Assembly: GCA_902627615.1 (NCBI GenBank)
Contig: CACOJW010000012.1
Span: 1-40,958 of the forward strand
DNA length: 40,958 nucleotides
Reading direction: 5' to 3'
Source of the DNA: an uncultured marine group III euryarchaeote
Lineage (GTDB): Archaea > Thermoplasmatota > Poseidoniia > MGIII > CG-Epi1
Shown: positions 8,818 through 23,251 of the stretch, piece after piece
Numbering within the stretch: the stretch's first letter is position 1
Layout of the letters: every line of letters begins with the position of its first letter
The notes under the pieces: generated by a model
What the model saw: the letters and a program-made list of their open reading frames with translations, nothing else
Told to the model about the DNA's origin: nothing
Databases searched by the model: none
Position numbers and translations under genes: made by a program

Positions 8818-8891
8818 GGGCCTGTAGCTCAGCTAGGTAGAGCGTCCGGCTTTTAACCGGACGGCCAAGGGTTCGAATCCCTTCAGGCCCG
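8818..8891 (+). tRNA. tRNA-Lys (anticodon UUU)
   Basis: A full 74-nt cloverleaf: acceptor GGGCCTG pairs with CAGGCCC, the anticodon stem TCCGG/CCGGA encloses loop CTTTTAA with anticodon TTT, and the T arm is AAGGG-TTCGAAT-CCCTT. The discriminator is G and CCA is encoded at 8892-8894. No intron. It lies 91 nt upstream of rpoH on the same strand, so co-transcription is likely. Confidence 0.97.
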
Positions 8892-8920
8892 CCAGGTGTT
8901 ATATTGGGAAAGGAAGCACT

Positions 8921-8986
8921 ATGAAAACCGGGAAAAGAGGGGCAAAAGCCAGCGTTTGTCTCACTTTTGAAGGAGAAAAAAAATGA
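8921..8986 (+). CDS. Possible 21-residue leader ORF upstream of rpoH
   Basis: ATG at 8921 is preceded by a Shine-Dalgarno-like aggaag and opens a short basic reading frame (MKTGKRGAKASV...). Its TGA overlaps the rpoH ATG as ATGA, the same junction used between rpoH/rpoB and rpoB/rpoA1. This layout would allow translational coupling. rpoH also has its own strong aaggag, so this ORF may not be translated. No homology is recognised. Confidence 0.3.
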   Translation: MKTGKRGAKASVCLTFEGEKK

Positions 8987-9228
8987 ATGACAACATCTTA
9001 TGGCTAAACAAACTTGTACCCAAGCACGTGTTGCTTGATGATTCTGAGGTTGAAGAAAAACTAGAACCTTTGAATGTTAAGAGAGAGCAATTACCTCGTA
9101 TTTTACTCAAAGATCCTGCTTTGAAAGCTTTGGATAAAGAAGCAAACCCTGGAGATGTTATAGAAATTCACAGAGTAAGTGAAAGCGCTGGTTCCAATTT
9201 AGCATACAGAGTGGTGGTGGAAGAATGA
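8983..9228 (+). CDS. rpoH: DNA-directed RNA polymerase subunit H (Rpo5)
   Basis: This 81-residue archaeal RNA polymerase subunit H corresponds to the C-terminal domain of eukaryotic Rpb5. Family landmarks are LVPKHVLLDDSEVEE at 11-25, LPRILLKDPALKAL in the middle and the closing GDVIEIHRVSES...YRVVV. ATG at 8983 is preceded by aaggag. Its stop overlaps the rpoB start (ATGA), the standard archaeal rpoH-B-A1-A2 order. Confidence 0.97.
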   Translation: MNDNILWLNKLVPKHVLLDDSEVEEKLEPLNVKREQLPRILLKDPALKALDKEANPGDVIEIHRVSESAGSNLAYRVVVEE

Positions 9229-12200
9229 ATAATAATCGTCAGCTAATCAAAGCTTTTTTCAAAAGTAGAAGTATTTCTGGACCTAGTGCAGCACTCGTAA
9301 ATCACCAATTGGGTTCATTTAATGATTTTTTACCTCATGATAAAAATGCATCACCCTGGATGCAAAGAGTTGTAGACAATATCTCTGTAGGTGCTGATGA
9401 ATCACTCAGAGGGGCCATTCGTTTAGAATTGGGAGATTTAGACGTTGTTGTAAATATGGGTAAAATAAGAATTGGAAGACCTATGGTGTACGAAGCCAAC
9501 GGATCGCAAACTGAATCTATTCCCATGATGGCCAGATTGCGTAATATGACCTACGCCGCACCAATTTACCTTAATTTTACAGTGATTGAAGAGGGTATCG
9601 AAATCGAAGAAGTTGAAGAAGAAATCGGTAATATGCCTGTTATGGTAAAATCTATTTTGTGTAATTTACATAGAAATCATTTAACCGGAGAAAATTCCAG
9701 TGATGCTGAATACAAAAATGGTCTGAAAGCAAAATCCGAAGACCCAGAAGACCCTGGCGGTTATTTCATTGTTAATGGTACGGAAAGAGTTCTCGTTTGT
9801 TTAGAAGATTTAGCTCCTAACAGAGTTATGGTAGAAAGTGAAGAAAGATATCAAAGACAAACTGAATTAGCTAAAGTTTTCTCACAGAGAGAAGGGTTTA
9901 GAGCTCTAACTGTTGTTGAAAAGAAAAAAGACGGTATTCTTTCTGTTTCTATACCTGTTGCATCAGGCCAAGTTCCACTAGCTATCTTGATGATGGCTTT
10001 AGGTATGGAATCGGCTGATGAAATTATGAGTAATGTAAATCCGGAAAATCGTGCTGAAATGCAAAATTTAATTTTAGCAAATATTGAGGAAGTTCATAAC
10101 ACTGAAGGAATTTACACTACCCAAGAAGCTCTTGAATACTTAGAACGTCGTTTTGCTGCAGGTCAGTCAAAAGAATACAGAAGAAAAAGAATCAATTACA
10201 TTCTTGATAATACTCTCTTGCCTCATCTAAGCACTAACTTTGAAGCCAGAGGAAAGAAAGCTGTTTTCTTAGGCCGTATGGCTAGAGAAGTTTTAGAATT
10301 AAATCGTGGTGAGAGAAAACCTGATGATAAAGACCACTATGCAAATAAAAGATTAAAATTAGCAGGAAATCTAATGGAAGAATTGTTCCGATCTGGGCTC
10401 CAAGCCTTACTAAATGATATGAAATATCAAATGGAGCGTTCATACTCAAAAAGAAAAGAAAATAGAGTACACCATGCAGTAAGAAGAGATGTGTTGACAA
10501 ACAAAATAATGCACGCCATGGCTACTGGTAATTGGACGGGAGGAAGAGCTGGTGTGTCGCAATTATTGGATAGAACCTGTAACATGTCTACTCTTTCACA
10601 TCTTAGGAGAGTTATATCTCCACTTACTCGCTCCCAACCTCACTTCGAAGCTCGTGATTTACACCCCACTCAATTTGGAAGATTATGCCCTAATGAAACT
10701 CCTGAAGGTCAGAATTGTGGTTTGGTTAAAAATTTAGCTCTTATGGTTGATGTTTCTGAAAATGTACCAAATGATTTGGTAATAGAGAGTTTAGAAGGTT
10801 TAGATATACAGGATATCGAAAAAGCTGATTCTGAAGATGGAAAAGTTTACTTTAACGGAGACTTAATTGGTTCTCACAAAGCTCCGCTAGATTTAAGTGC
10901 TGAAATAAGACAGCGCAGAAAAAAGAATTTAATTAGCGATGTAGTCAATGTTAGATACGATGAATCTCTAAATGATGTTATCATTAATAGTGACCCTGGA
11001 AGAATTAGAAGACCTCTTATTGTTGTCAATAGAAATAATAAATTAGCTCTGAAAGATAAAGACGTAGAAAATCTTGTAGAAGGTAAATACGAATGGGGAG
11101 ATTTAATTGTTAAAGGAGTCATTGAGTATATTGACGCAGAAGAAGAAGAGAATTGTTTAATCGCATTAAATGAAGATGACTTGAAAGTAAACAAAAAAAC
11201 TCACAAGTATACTCATATGGAAGTCGACCCTATGGTTATTTTGGGAGTAGCTACGTCTAACGTTCCTTTCCCTGAACATAACTCAGCTCCAAGATGTACA
11301 ATGGGTGCTGGTATGTCAAAACAATCTCTAGGTATGGGACAGGCAAATTACCGTATTAGACCCGATACTCGGGGACACTTGTTACACTATGCACAAAGGC
11401 CTATGCTTCAAACTGAAGCAATGAAGTATAATACTTTGAGAAAAAGACCTGCGGGTCAGAATATGGTTGTAGCTGTTATGTCTTACCATGGATACAATAT
11501 GGAAGATGCTTTGATTTTTAACAGAGGGTCTATTGATCGGGGTATCGGCAGATCTACTTTCGTAAGAACCTATATGTCCGAGGAAAGAAGATATCCTGGA
11601 GGTCAAGAAGACAGATTCGTTATTCCAGGCCCTGAAGTAAGGGGTGCACGTTCTGAAGAAGCGTATTTCTATCTTGAAGAAGACGGGCTAATTTATCCTG
11701 AAATTGATTTACATGGTAAAGAAGTATTAATTGGTAAAACAAGTCCTCCTCGTTTCTTAGCTGAACCAACCGATTTCTTAAGCCCTCAAAAAGTTAGAGA
11801 ATCTTCATTGACAGTGAGGCACGGTGAGAAAGGAGTTGTAGACTCAGTTATGCTGTCCGAAACTGAAAATGGTTCAAGAATTGCAAGAATTAGAGTTAGA
11901 GACCAGCGAGTGCCTGAAATGGGGGACAAATTTGCAAGTCGGCACGGACAAAAAGGAGTTATTGGTCACATGGTTCCTCCTGAAGGTATGCCATTTACAG
12001 AACAAGGAATTACTCCTGATTTGATAATTAATCCTCACGCAATTCCTTCACGTATGACTGTCGCTCACGTTTTAGAGATGATCGGTGGTAAAGTAGGAAG
12101 TATGGATGGAAGGCCAGTTGATGGAAGTGCCTTCTCTGGTGAAAAAGAAGCAGATTTAAGAAAGAGTTTATCTGAATACGGATTTAAGCATAGTGGAAGA

Positions 12201-12649
12201 GAAGTATTGTACGATGGTCAAACTGGCCGCCGTATTGATGCAGAAATATTTATTGGAGTTATTTATTATCAAAAATTACACCACATGGTTTCTGGAAAGA
12301 TGCACGCCAGATCACGCGGACCTGTACAATTACTAACAAGGCAACCTACAGAAGGTAGAGCAAGAATGGGAGGATTAAGATTTGGAGAAATGGAGAGAGA
12401 TTGTCTGATTGCTCACGGTGCCTCTATGGTTATCAAAGACAGGTTATTAGATGAAAGTGATAAGACTGTTCAATATGTTGATAGTAAGACTGGGCACATC
12501 GGATATCTTGACAGAAGAGGTGTTTTAACTTCTCCAATGGGAGATAATACTTCTATCTATCCTGTTTCCATGTCCTACGCTTTCAAATTATTATTGGAGG
12601 AGTTAAAATCTCTTGGTATTGCTGCTAGACTTCGCTTGGAGGATTTATC

Positions 12650-12653
<4 letters not shown>
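9225..12653 (+). CDS. rpoB: DNA-directed RNA polymerase subunit B (fused B''+B'), without C-terminal zinc cysteines
   Basis: This 1142-residue second-largest subunit of RNA polymerase is a single chain, unlike the split B''/B' of many methanogens. Conserved parts are intact: RPHFEARDLHPTQFGRLCP and ETPEGQNCGL (about 470-500), SYHGYNMEDALIFN (about 755), GDKFASRHGQKGV (about 905) and GEMERDC near 1055. The C-terminal zinc ribbon is remarkable. Where archaeal B subunits have C-x2-C...C-x2-C, this protein has D1086, T1089, T1102 and M1105 in an otherwise well-aligned segment (YVDSKTGHIGYLD...SPMGDNTSI). The clamp domain may therefore fold without zinc. It starts inside the rpoH stop codon and ends inside the rpoA1 start. 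Confidence 0.98.
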
Positions 12654-17600
<4,947 letters not shown>

Positions 17601-17888
17601 ATGGATATTAACAAAGCTTTGAGATTGGCGATAGATACTGGAAAAGTTCATGTTGGTGTTAAGCAATCTCATAAGGCTGCTGATTCTGAAGCTGCAAAAT
17701 TAATAATTGTAGCTTCAAATTGTCCTAAGGAATCTGCAGAAAAATTGAAAGAAAGTAGATCACCTGTGCACAGTTTCTCAGGAAATAATGCTGCGCTAGG
17801 TGCCGCATGTGGTAAACCATTCCCTATTTCTGCTGTTGCAATTCTTGATGGTGGAAAATCTGATATTCTTAGCCTAAAAGCTGATTAA
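17601..17888 (+). CDS. rpl30e: Ribosomal protein L30e family
   Basis: This 95-residue L7Ae/L30e-fold protein has GKVHVGVKQSHKA (14-26), KLIIVASNCPKE (33-44), the conserved NNAALGAACGKPFP (about 63-76) and VAILDGGKSDIL at the end. Its position directly after rpoA2, with no gap, is the conserved archaeal place for rpl30e. In many euryarchaea nusA, rps12 and rps7 follow; here the operon ends and a transketolase gene comes next. Confidence 0.93.
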   Translation: MDINKALRLAIDTGKVHVGVKQSHKAADSEAAKLIIVASNCPKESAEKLKESRSPVHSFSGNNAALGAACGKPFPISAVAILDGGKSDILSLKAD

Positions 17889-17899
17889 GTAACCCCGAA

Positions 17900-17922
17900 A
17901 GTTTAAGGCCTCTTTCTAAACT
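17900..17922 (+). promoter_or_regulatory. Inverted repeat and TATA-like element before transketolase
   Basis: AGTTTA (17900-17905) and TAAACT (17917-17922) form a perfect inverted repeat with an 11-nt loop. The left arm, agtttaagg, also lies about 27 nt upstream of the transketolase ATG and may act as its TATA box. A role as terminator of the RNA polymerase operon is equally possible. Confidence 0.35.
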
Positions 17923-17930
17923 AGGGATTC

Positions 17931-19823
17931 ATGGATTTTCCAATTGATATCAGTAATTACGTAAATTTGAAATTGAGTGGGAAAGAGAATCTTTCTGAAA
18001 ACGAGCTCGAGCTTTTATCCAAAAATATTGAATTAGTTCGTGATGCTGTAATTGCTACAACTGCTTTTGCCAGAGCAAAAGGTCTTGGTGGACATACTGG
18101 CGGACCATATGACATCGTGCCAGAAACATTGATTATCGATTCATTAAGAGATGGTGGCGCCAAGATACATGATGAATTTTTTGATGAGGCTGGACACCGT
18201 TCAGCTCTACAATACGTGAGAGGTGTTGTGAGGGGCAAAATGGATTCAGAAAAATTGCTCCATTATCGTGAATACGGATCTGGATTGGCTGGACATCCCG
18301 AACCCGAATTGTTAGACTGTATTGATTTTTCTACAGGAAGGCTTGGGCACGCCGCCGGACATGTAAATGGGGTAGCTTTTGCAAATCCTGATTCTGCAAT
18401 AATCATGTATGGATCTGATGGAGCTCAGATGGAGGGAAATAATGCTGAAGCTGCTAGGTTGGCGGTAGCGAATAATCTAAATGTAAAATGGATTATTGAT
18501 GATAATAATGTTACTATTGCAGGACATCCTGAAAATTACATGGCTGGTTTCGATGTAGGAAATACTTTGGAAGGCCAAGGATTCAAAGTTTTTACTTGCG
18601 ATGGAGAAAATTATACTGAACTTTACGATTGTATTACTAAATCTTTAGAAATTAATGGACCTGTGGCTGTAATCTGCAAAAGAGCGATGGGGCCTGGAAT
18701 ACCTGATTTAGAAGGTGAATGTCAATTACATGATGTAATTCCATTTGATGTTGGAATTAAGTATCTTAAGGAAAGAAATCAAACTAAAACTGTCGAAATG
18801 CTTGAAGAAATTGCTTCGGCTCAGCAAAATAAAACTGCATTTGAATTCAAAGGAAGTGCTGACATGGATGCATGCAGAAAACAATTTGGAAAATCAATTA
18901 CCTCTATTCTAAGTGGTATGTCTGAGGATGAACGCAAGAAAGTTCATGCCTTTGATTCTGACTTAGAAGGATCTGTGGGGCTAACTTCAGTAAAAAATGA
19001 CTTTCCTGAATGTTTTACAAGTGCTGGAATTCATGAAAGAGGAAATTATCTTGCAGCTGCAGGATTTGGTTCCAAAGAAGGCAATCTTGGGATATTCGCA
19101 ACTTTCTCAGCGTTTATGGAGATGGTGATTTCTGAGATAACTATGTCTCGATTAAATGAAGCAAATGTACTTGCTCATTTCTCACATGCAGGGGTTGATC
19201 ACATGTCTGATAATACTTGTCATTTTGGATTAAACAACTTTTTTGCAGATAATTATGTCGAAGAAGGCAGCCCAACTGGACTGTATTTTCCTGCTGATGT
19301 AAACCAAATGGATTCTGTTGTGAAAAGAATATTTCACGACCATGGATTGCGCTTTATCTTCTCTAATCGTTCCAAAACACCTTTGATTTTAGACTCAGAT
19401 GGCGAGTCTTTCTATGGCAAGGGCTATGAATTTACGCCCGGTGTCGATGAAATAATTCGTGAAGGTGATGCAGGATGGATTATCTCGTATGGAGATATGT
19501 TGCACCGATGTTTACATGTAGTTGAAGAATATCGAGAAAAGGGAGTCAATATTGGATTGATAAACAAACCAACTCTAAATTCTGTTGATGAAGACATCAT
19601 GGCTAAAATTGGAAAATCTCCATTTGTTCTAGTTATTGAGAGTTTGAATTCAAGAACGGGGTTGGGAGTGCGATTTGGTACCTGGTTACTGGAACGTGGC
19701 TTAGCTCCAAATTATGATTACATGGGAACTACTAGGCCAGGTAATTGTGGCCAAGAAGAGCAAATTCTTCACCAAGGCCTTGGTGTAGATAATATCAAGG
19801 AAAAATTATCTAATTTATTGTAA
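17931..19823 (+). CDS. tkt: Transketolase (full length)
   Basis: This 630-residue thiamine-diphosphate enzyme moves two-carbon units between sugar phosphates in the non-oxidative pentose phosphate pathway. N-terminal landmarks are GLGGHTGGPYD (residues 51-61), HPEPELLDCIDFSTGRLGHA and the cofactor motif GSDGAQMEGNNAEA ending about 28 residues later in DDNN, a variant of GDG-x(25-30)-NN with Ser for the first Gly-following position. The pyrimidine-binding domain contains SAGIHERG and ATFSAFME, and the C-terminal domain begins near 500. It is unsplit, unlike the two-gene transketolases of many archaea. The methyltransferase follows 5 nt after the stop. Confidence 0.88.
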   Translation: MDFPIDISNYVNLKLSGKENLSENELELLSKNIELVRDAVIATTAFARAKGLGGHTGGPYDIVPETLIIDSLRDGGAKIHDEFFDEAGHRSALQYVRGVVRGKMDSEKLLHYREYGSGLAGHPEPELLDCIDFSTGRLGHAAGHVNGVAFANPDSAIIMYGSDGAQMEGNNAEAARLAVANNLNVKWIIDDNNVTIAGHPENYMAGFDVGNTLEGQGFKVFTCDGENYTELYDCITKSLEINGPVAVICKRAMGPGIPDLEGECQLHDVIPFDVGIKYLKERNQTKTVEMLEEIASAQQNKTAFEFKGSADMDACRKQFGKSITSILSGMSEDERKKVHAFDSDLEGSVGLTSVKNDFPECFTSAGIHERGNYLAAAGFGSKEGNLGIFATFSAFMEMVISEITMSRLNEANVLAHFSHAGVDHMSDNTCHFGLNNFFADNYVEEGSPTGLYFPADVNQMDSVVKRIFHDHGLRFIFSNRSKTPLILDSDGESFYGKGYEFTPGVDEIIREGDAGWIISYGDMLHRCLHVVEEYREKGVNIGLINKPTLNSVDEDIMAKIGKSPFVLVIESLNSRTGLGVRFGTWLLERGLAPNYDYMGTTRPGNCGQEEQILHQGLGVDNIKEKLSNLL

Positions 19824-19828
19824 ATAAT

Positions 19829-20650
19829 ATGGCAATGGGAATACCTGCACGGATTTTCGCAACTCTGCTACGATTTTCTCCTGGACGTATGCGAAATTGG
19901 ATGTGGAAATGGTGGTATCAACGATTAGCGAAAGCGCACAAAAGAGGCGATTTTCGCTTTATGAATTATGGTTACAAAGACAATAAAGAATTGAAATTAT
20001 CAAAGGAAGATGAACCAAATCGACTTTTTATTCAATTATACAATATGAACATTCGTGATGTGGATTTGAATGGAAAAGAAATTGTAGAAGTTGGTTGCGG
20101 ACGAGGTGGTGGAGCTTCTTGGATTGCTAAAACATATAATCCAAAGAGCTTGATTGCATTTGATTTTTCCAAAGATGCAGTTGGATTAGCCAATAATTGG
20201 TATGCTTCTCAAGCTAATCTTTCTTTCGAAGTTGGCAATGCTGAGGATCTTCCACTAGATGATAATTCTAAAGATATAATTTATAACGTGGAATCATCAC
20301 ATTGTTATGGAAATGTTGAAGCGTTTGTGAAAGAAGTTTATCGTTCACTTAGAAGTGGAGGTAATTTCTGCTGGACTGATTTTAGAGATAAAGAAACTAT
20401 GGAAAAATTACATGATATTTTTCTGGATGCAGGATTTGAAATTGTGTCAAAAAAGGACGTTACCAAAGAAGTTTTAGATGCTTTAGACGATATTAATGAT
20501 AGTAAAGTTAAAGGAATTAGTGAAAGTGTACCAATGGGAATGAGAAAAAGTTTCGAGACTTTTGCTGGAGTTCAAGGAACTCCTGTTTATGAGGCATTTA
20601 AGGCCGGCAATTTGCATTACCACAGATATTTGATGGTTAAATCTGAATAA
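19829..20650 (+). CDS. Class I SAM-dependent methyltransferase
   Basis: The protein has 273 residues with a Rossmann methyltransferase core: motif I EIVEVGCGRGGGAS (84-97), acidic residue in IAFDFSKDAV, motif II EVGNAEDLPLDDNSKDII and motif III EVYRSLRSGGNFCWTDF. A basic, Trp-rich amphipathic N-terminus (RMRNWMWKWWYQRLAK) may attach it to the membrane, suggesting a lipid or quinone substrate. It is probably co-transcribed with transketolase (5-nt gap). The substrate is unknown. Confidence 0.85.
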   Translation: MAMGIPARIFATLLRFSPGRMRNWMWKWWYQRLAKAHKRGDFRFMNYGYKDNKELKLSKEDEPNRLFIQLYNMNIRDVDLNGKEIVEVGCGRGGGASWIAKTYNPKSLIAFDFSKDAVGLANNWYASQANLSFEVGNAEDLPLDDNSKDIIYNVESSHCYGNVEAFVKEVYRSLRSGGNFCWTDFRDKETMEKLHDIFLDAGFEIVSKKDVTKEVLDALDDINDSKVKGISESVPMGMRKSFETFAGVQGTPVYEAFKAGNLHYHRYLMVKSE

Positions 20651-20688
20651 TCTATCTATTTCTTATACTACGCAAGCAATCTAATACT

Positions 20689-20853
20689 ATGCACAAGGCG
20701 TATTTGTTGGTAATTTGTTTGTTAGCTGCCTCATTTACAGGATGTCTTGGTTCAGATGATTTATCAGACGATAATAAATGTTATATTCATAGTTCATTTG
20801 ATTCTAATGAAAACTGGCCATATGATTGGGAAGAATATTGCTCTGATGATTGA
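20689..20853 (+). CDS. Small lipoprotein (54 residues)
   Basis: A short gene with a clear lipoprotein signal: MHKAYLLVICLLAASFTGC, with lipobox SFTGC, followed by an acidic tail of about 36 residues (LGSDDLSDDN...WEEYCSDD). Two further cysteines flank a Trp-rich stretch. A TATA-like ttcttatac lies about 26 nt upstream of the ATG, supporting a leaderless transcript. No family is recognised; the mature protein is too short for a usual domain. Confidence 0.6.
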   Translation: MHKAYLLVICLLAASFTGCLGSDDLSDDNKCYIHSSFDSNENWPYDWEEYCSDD

Positions 20854-20873
20854 GGAAAATCAAGCTTAAACGA

Positions 20874-20880
20874 TTTATAA
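20874..20880 (+). promoter_or_regulatory. TATA box that sets the SDR start
   Basis: The sequence tttataa is centred about 25 nt upstream of ATG 20902 but only a few nt from the in-frame TTG at 20884. Archaeal transcription starts about 25 nt downstream of TATA, so the ATG is the true start. Confidence 0.6.
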
Positions 20881-20901
20881 CAGTTGAAACGTAAGTCAAA
20901 C

Positions 20902-21750
20902 ATGAGAGGCCTTACTTGCTTAATCACAGGAGCTACTGACGGAATAGGCAAAGAAGCCGCTATCGAACTAGCTAAGAAAGGATGTAATCTGATTCTCATT
21001 GGAAGAAACAAAGAGAAAGGGGAGAAAGTTGTAGAGCAGATAAGAAAAGTTGCTGATAGCTATGTCGATATTGACTATTTTACGGCAGATCTTATGTTGA
21101 TGAAAGAAGTCTCTAGAGTTGCTGATGAAGTATCCAGAAGATATCCTAAAATTGATATCTTGTTAAACAATGTTGGAGCGTATTTTGCTTTCAGAGATGT
21201 AACTGAAGAAGGATTTGAGAGAACTTTTGCTTTGAACCATCTGGGCTATTTCTTGATGACGAAAAAACTGCTTCCTCTCGTCGAAAAAAGTGATTACAAA
21301 AGAATTGTAAATGTTTCATCAAGTGCCCATTATGGTATTGATTTTGAATTTGATAATATTAATGGTGAAAAGAAGTATAGTGGTTTTGATACTTACAAAA
21401 AATCTAAACTTGCTAATGTCATGTTCACCTATGAATTAGCAAAAAGAATAGAAGGGACGGGCATAACAGCAAATTGCTTGCATCCTGGATTTGTAGCCAC
21501 AAACTTTGGAAAAAATAATAATTTTCTCTGGAGGAATTTCATTAGAGTTGCAATGTGGCTAACTGCAATTAACGTTAGCGAAGGGGCAAAAACTAGTATT
21601 CACTTAGCTTGTTCGGAGGAAGTAAAAGATATTACTGGAAAATTCTTTGCTAATTGTCAAATAAAGAAAGGATCAAGTAAAGCTAAAAACGAAGAACATA
21701 ACCGGAAATTATGGGATATTTCAGAAGATTTTGTTAAAAAATTTGCGTAG
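20902..21750 (+). CDS. Short-chain dehydrogenase/reductase, retinol dehydrogenase-like
   Basis: An NAD(P)-dependent oxidoreductase of 282 residues. The cofactor motif is TGATDGIGKEAA near the N-terminus, then LIGRNKEKG, the NNVG motif, catalytic Ser in NVSSSAHYG and the YKKSK active site (Y-x3-K). The HPGFVATNF stretch and lack of a long C-terminal extension resemble the retinol dehydrogenase/protochlorophyllide reductase-like group. The ATG at 20902 is chosen because of the TATA box position. The substrate cannot be inferred. Confidence 0.88.
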   Translation: MRGLTCLITGATDGIGKEAAIELAKKGCNLILIGRNKEKGEKVVEQIRKVADSYVDIDYFTADLMLMKEVSRVADEVSRRYPKIDILLNNVGAYFAFRDVTEEGFERTFALNHLGYFLMTKKLLPLVEKSDYKRIVNVSSSAHYGIDFEFDNINGEKKYSGFDTYKKSKLANVMFTYELAKRIEGTGITANCLHPGFVATNFGKNNNFLWRNFIRVAMWLTAINVSEGAKTSIHLACSEEVKDITGKFFANCQIKKGSSKAKNEEHNRKLWDISEDFVKKFA

Positions 21751-21766
21751 GCCCTAGTTGCTAAAT

Positions 21767-21774
21767 TTTATAAC
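21767..21774 (+). promoter_or_regulatory. TATA box for the GTG-started hydrolase
   Basis: The sequence tttataac is about 25 nt upstream of the GTG at 21796, supporting a leaderless transcript starting at that GTG. Confidence 0.55.
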
Positions 21775-21795
21775 TCTACTTTCCCAAAGTGCAAC

Positions 21796-22659
21796 GTGGA
21801 AATTGTAGACCGGTCCATTCATCTCGATCTTGGTAATGTTAGATATTCGATTACTGGGGAGTCTTCTAATTTGGTTGTTCTGATGCACGGATTGACAACC
21901 TCAAAAGATATTTTTGATGAGTTAACGGAAAAATTAGTAAATGAAGGATTCCAAGTATTAGCGTTCGATTTTTATGGTCGAGGTCAATCGGATCACATCC
22001 AACCTGTAGAGTCTGAGCTCATTTATGCTGAGCAAGCTGTTGAACTAATTGAAAACTTTATTCCTTATGGCAAAAAAAGAAAAATACATATTTTAGGGTA
22101 CTCAGCTGGTGGAGCTATTGCTTCAAGAGTTGCAGCTATAATGGGCTCATATGCTTCTTCTTTAACTTTGATTGCATCATCAGGAATACCAAGTATTCCA
22201 AAATCTGAAATTCTAATTAAAACATTAGAAAAAATCTACAGAAACGATGAAATTAATGAAGAAATGACTGATGAAGTAAAAAGATTAATGTTTGAAGAAA
22301 TTGAGCTGGTAAAAAGCGAAAGTATGAGAAATAGACTTCTAGAGATAATGAATGATAACGGTTTTCTAAGTCACGATACAATACAAACTATCAGAGCGCA
22401 CATTAATGCTACCGGAGGATACACTGGTGAACATTCGATAAATGAAGTCTTTGAAGAAATTAACGAGCAAAAAATTCCCACACTAATTATGACGGGGCTA
22501 GCCGACAATTGGATTGACCCCAAATGTGGAAGGGAAATTAAAAAATTAATAGAATATGCACAATTATTGGAATATGAAGGTGTGTCTCATTGGGCCTTTT
22601 TAGAAAAACCAGATATGTATTTTAAAGATATTAAAAAATTCTTGGACACTACGGAGTAA
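21796..22659 (+). CDS. Alpha/beta-hydrolase fold protein
   Basis: A 287-residue cytosolic hydrolase with a complete catalytic set: oxyanion region LMHGLTTS, nucleophile elbow GYSAGG, acid in MTGLADNWIDP and His in VSHWAFLEKP. FDFYGRGQSD is a typical alpha/beta-hydrolase strand-4 loop. The helical cap (about 140-220) is rich in Glu. The start is GTG, backed by an upstream TATA box. Esterase, lipase or C-C hydrolase roles cannot be separated by sequence alone. Confidence 0.87.
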   Translation: MEIVDRSIHLDLGNVRYSITGESSNLVVLMHGLTTSKDIFDELTEKLVNEGFQVLAFDFYGRGQSDHIQPVESELIYAEQAVELIENFIPYGKKRKIHILGYSAGGAIASRVAAIMGSYASSLTLIASSGIPSIPKSEILIKTLEKIYRNDEINEEMTDEVKRLMFEEIELVKSESMRNRLLEIMNDNGFLSHDTIQTIRAHINATGGYTGEHSINEVFEEINEQKIPTLIMTGLADNWIDPKCGREIKKLIEYAQLLEYEGVSHWAFLEKPDMYFKDIKKFLDTTE

Positions 22660-22690
22660 CTTTTAAAATAGTAACACTAAAATCATAATT

Positions 22691-23248
22691 ATGGATACAA
22701 AAGCTTTGATTGCTATATTGCTAGTTGCTGGGTTTGTAGGAAGTTTTTCCGTAAATGAATATTTGATTAGTGATGATAGTGAAAATGTGTTTTCAGGAGA
22801 TACTTCTAGTGCAACTGATGAACAAATCGAAGTCGGAAATGAGGCTCCTGACTTTACCTTGACAGATACTACTGGAAATCAATTTAATCTTTCTGACTAT
22901 GAAGGTGAAAAAGTATTGGTTCTTGAATTTATGAACACAAGATGTGGAACTTGTAAAAATTTTGAAAAAAACTCATTGAAAAGTTACTGTAATAATTCGA
23001 TGCCTGAAGATGTAGAAGTTATTTCAGTGACCCAAACAAGCAACGTCGATGAAGATGAATTATCTGAAAGAAGCGATGAAATGGGTTGGAGATTTATGAA
23101 AGGTAGTAGCGAAATGACAGATGCCTTTGACGCAAATAGAAGTCCTACTGTAGTAATAATCGATAAAGAGGGAATGATTACTTTTACAAATAGCGGATCT
23201 ATGTCTGAATCTGAATTAGAAGAAAATATCAATAACGCTCTGGCATAA
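22691..23248 (+). CDS. Membrane-anchored thioredoxin-fold (TlpA/AhpC-TSA-like) protein
   Basis: The protein has 185 residues. Residues 5-21 are a signal anchor, then comes a Ser/Asp-rich linker, then a redoxin domain: EAPDFTLTDTTGNQFNLSDYEG (in part 51-72), EFMNTRCGTCKNFE with the redox pair C85/C88, and RSPTVVIIDKEG with the cis-Pro. The domain faces outside the cell, so thiol-disulfide exchange on secreted or membrane proteins is likely. A TATA-like ttttaaaa lies about 25 nt before ATG 22691. Confidence 0.85.
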   Translation: MDTKALIAILLVAGFVGSFSVNEYLISDDSENVFSGDTSSATDEQIEVGNEAPDFTLTDTTGNQFNLSDYEGEKVLVLEFMNTRCGTCKNFEKNSLKSYCNNSMPEDVEVISVTQTSNVDEDELSERSDEMGWRFMKGSSEMTDAFDANRSPTVVIIDKEGMITFTNSGSMSESELEENINNALA

Positions 23249-23251
23249 TTA

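Noticed and set aside
20884-20901. TTG start for the SDR gene
   Set aside because: A TATA box at 20874-20880 is too close for this start; the ATG at 20902 is at the right distance.
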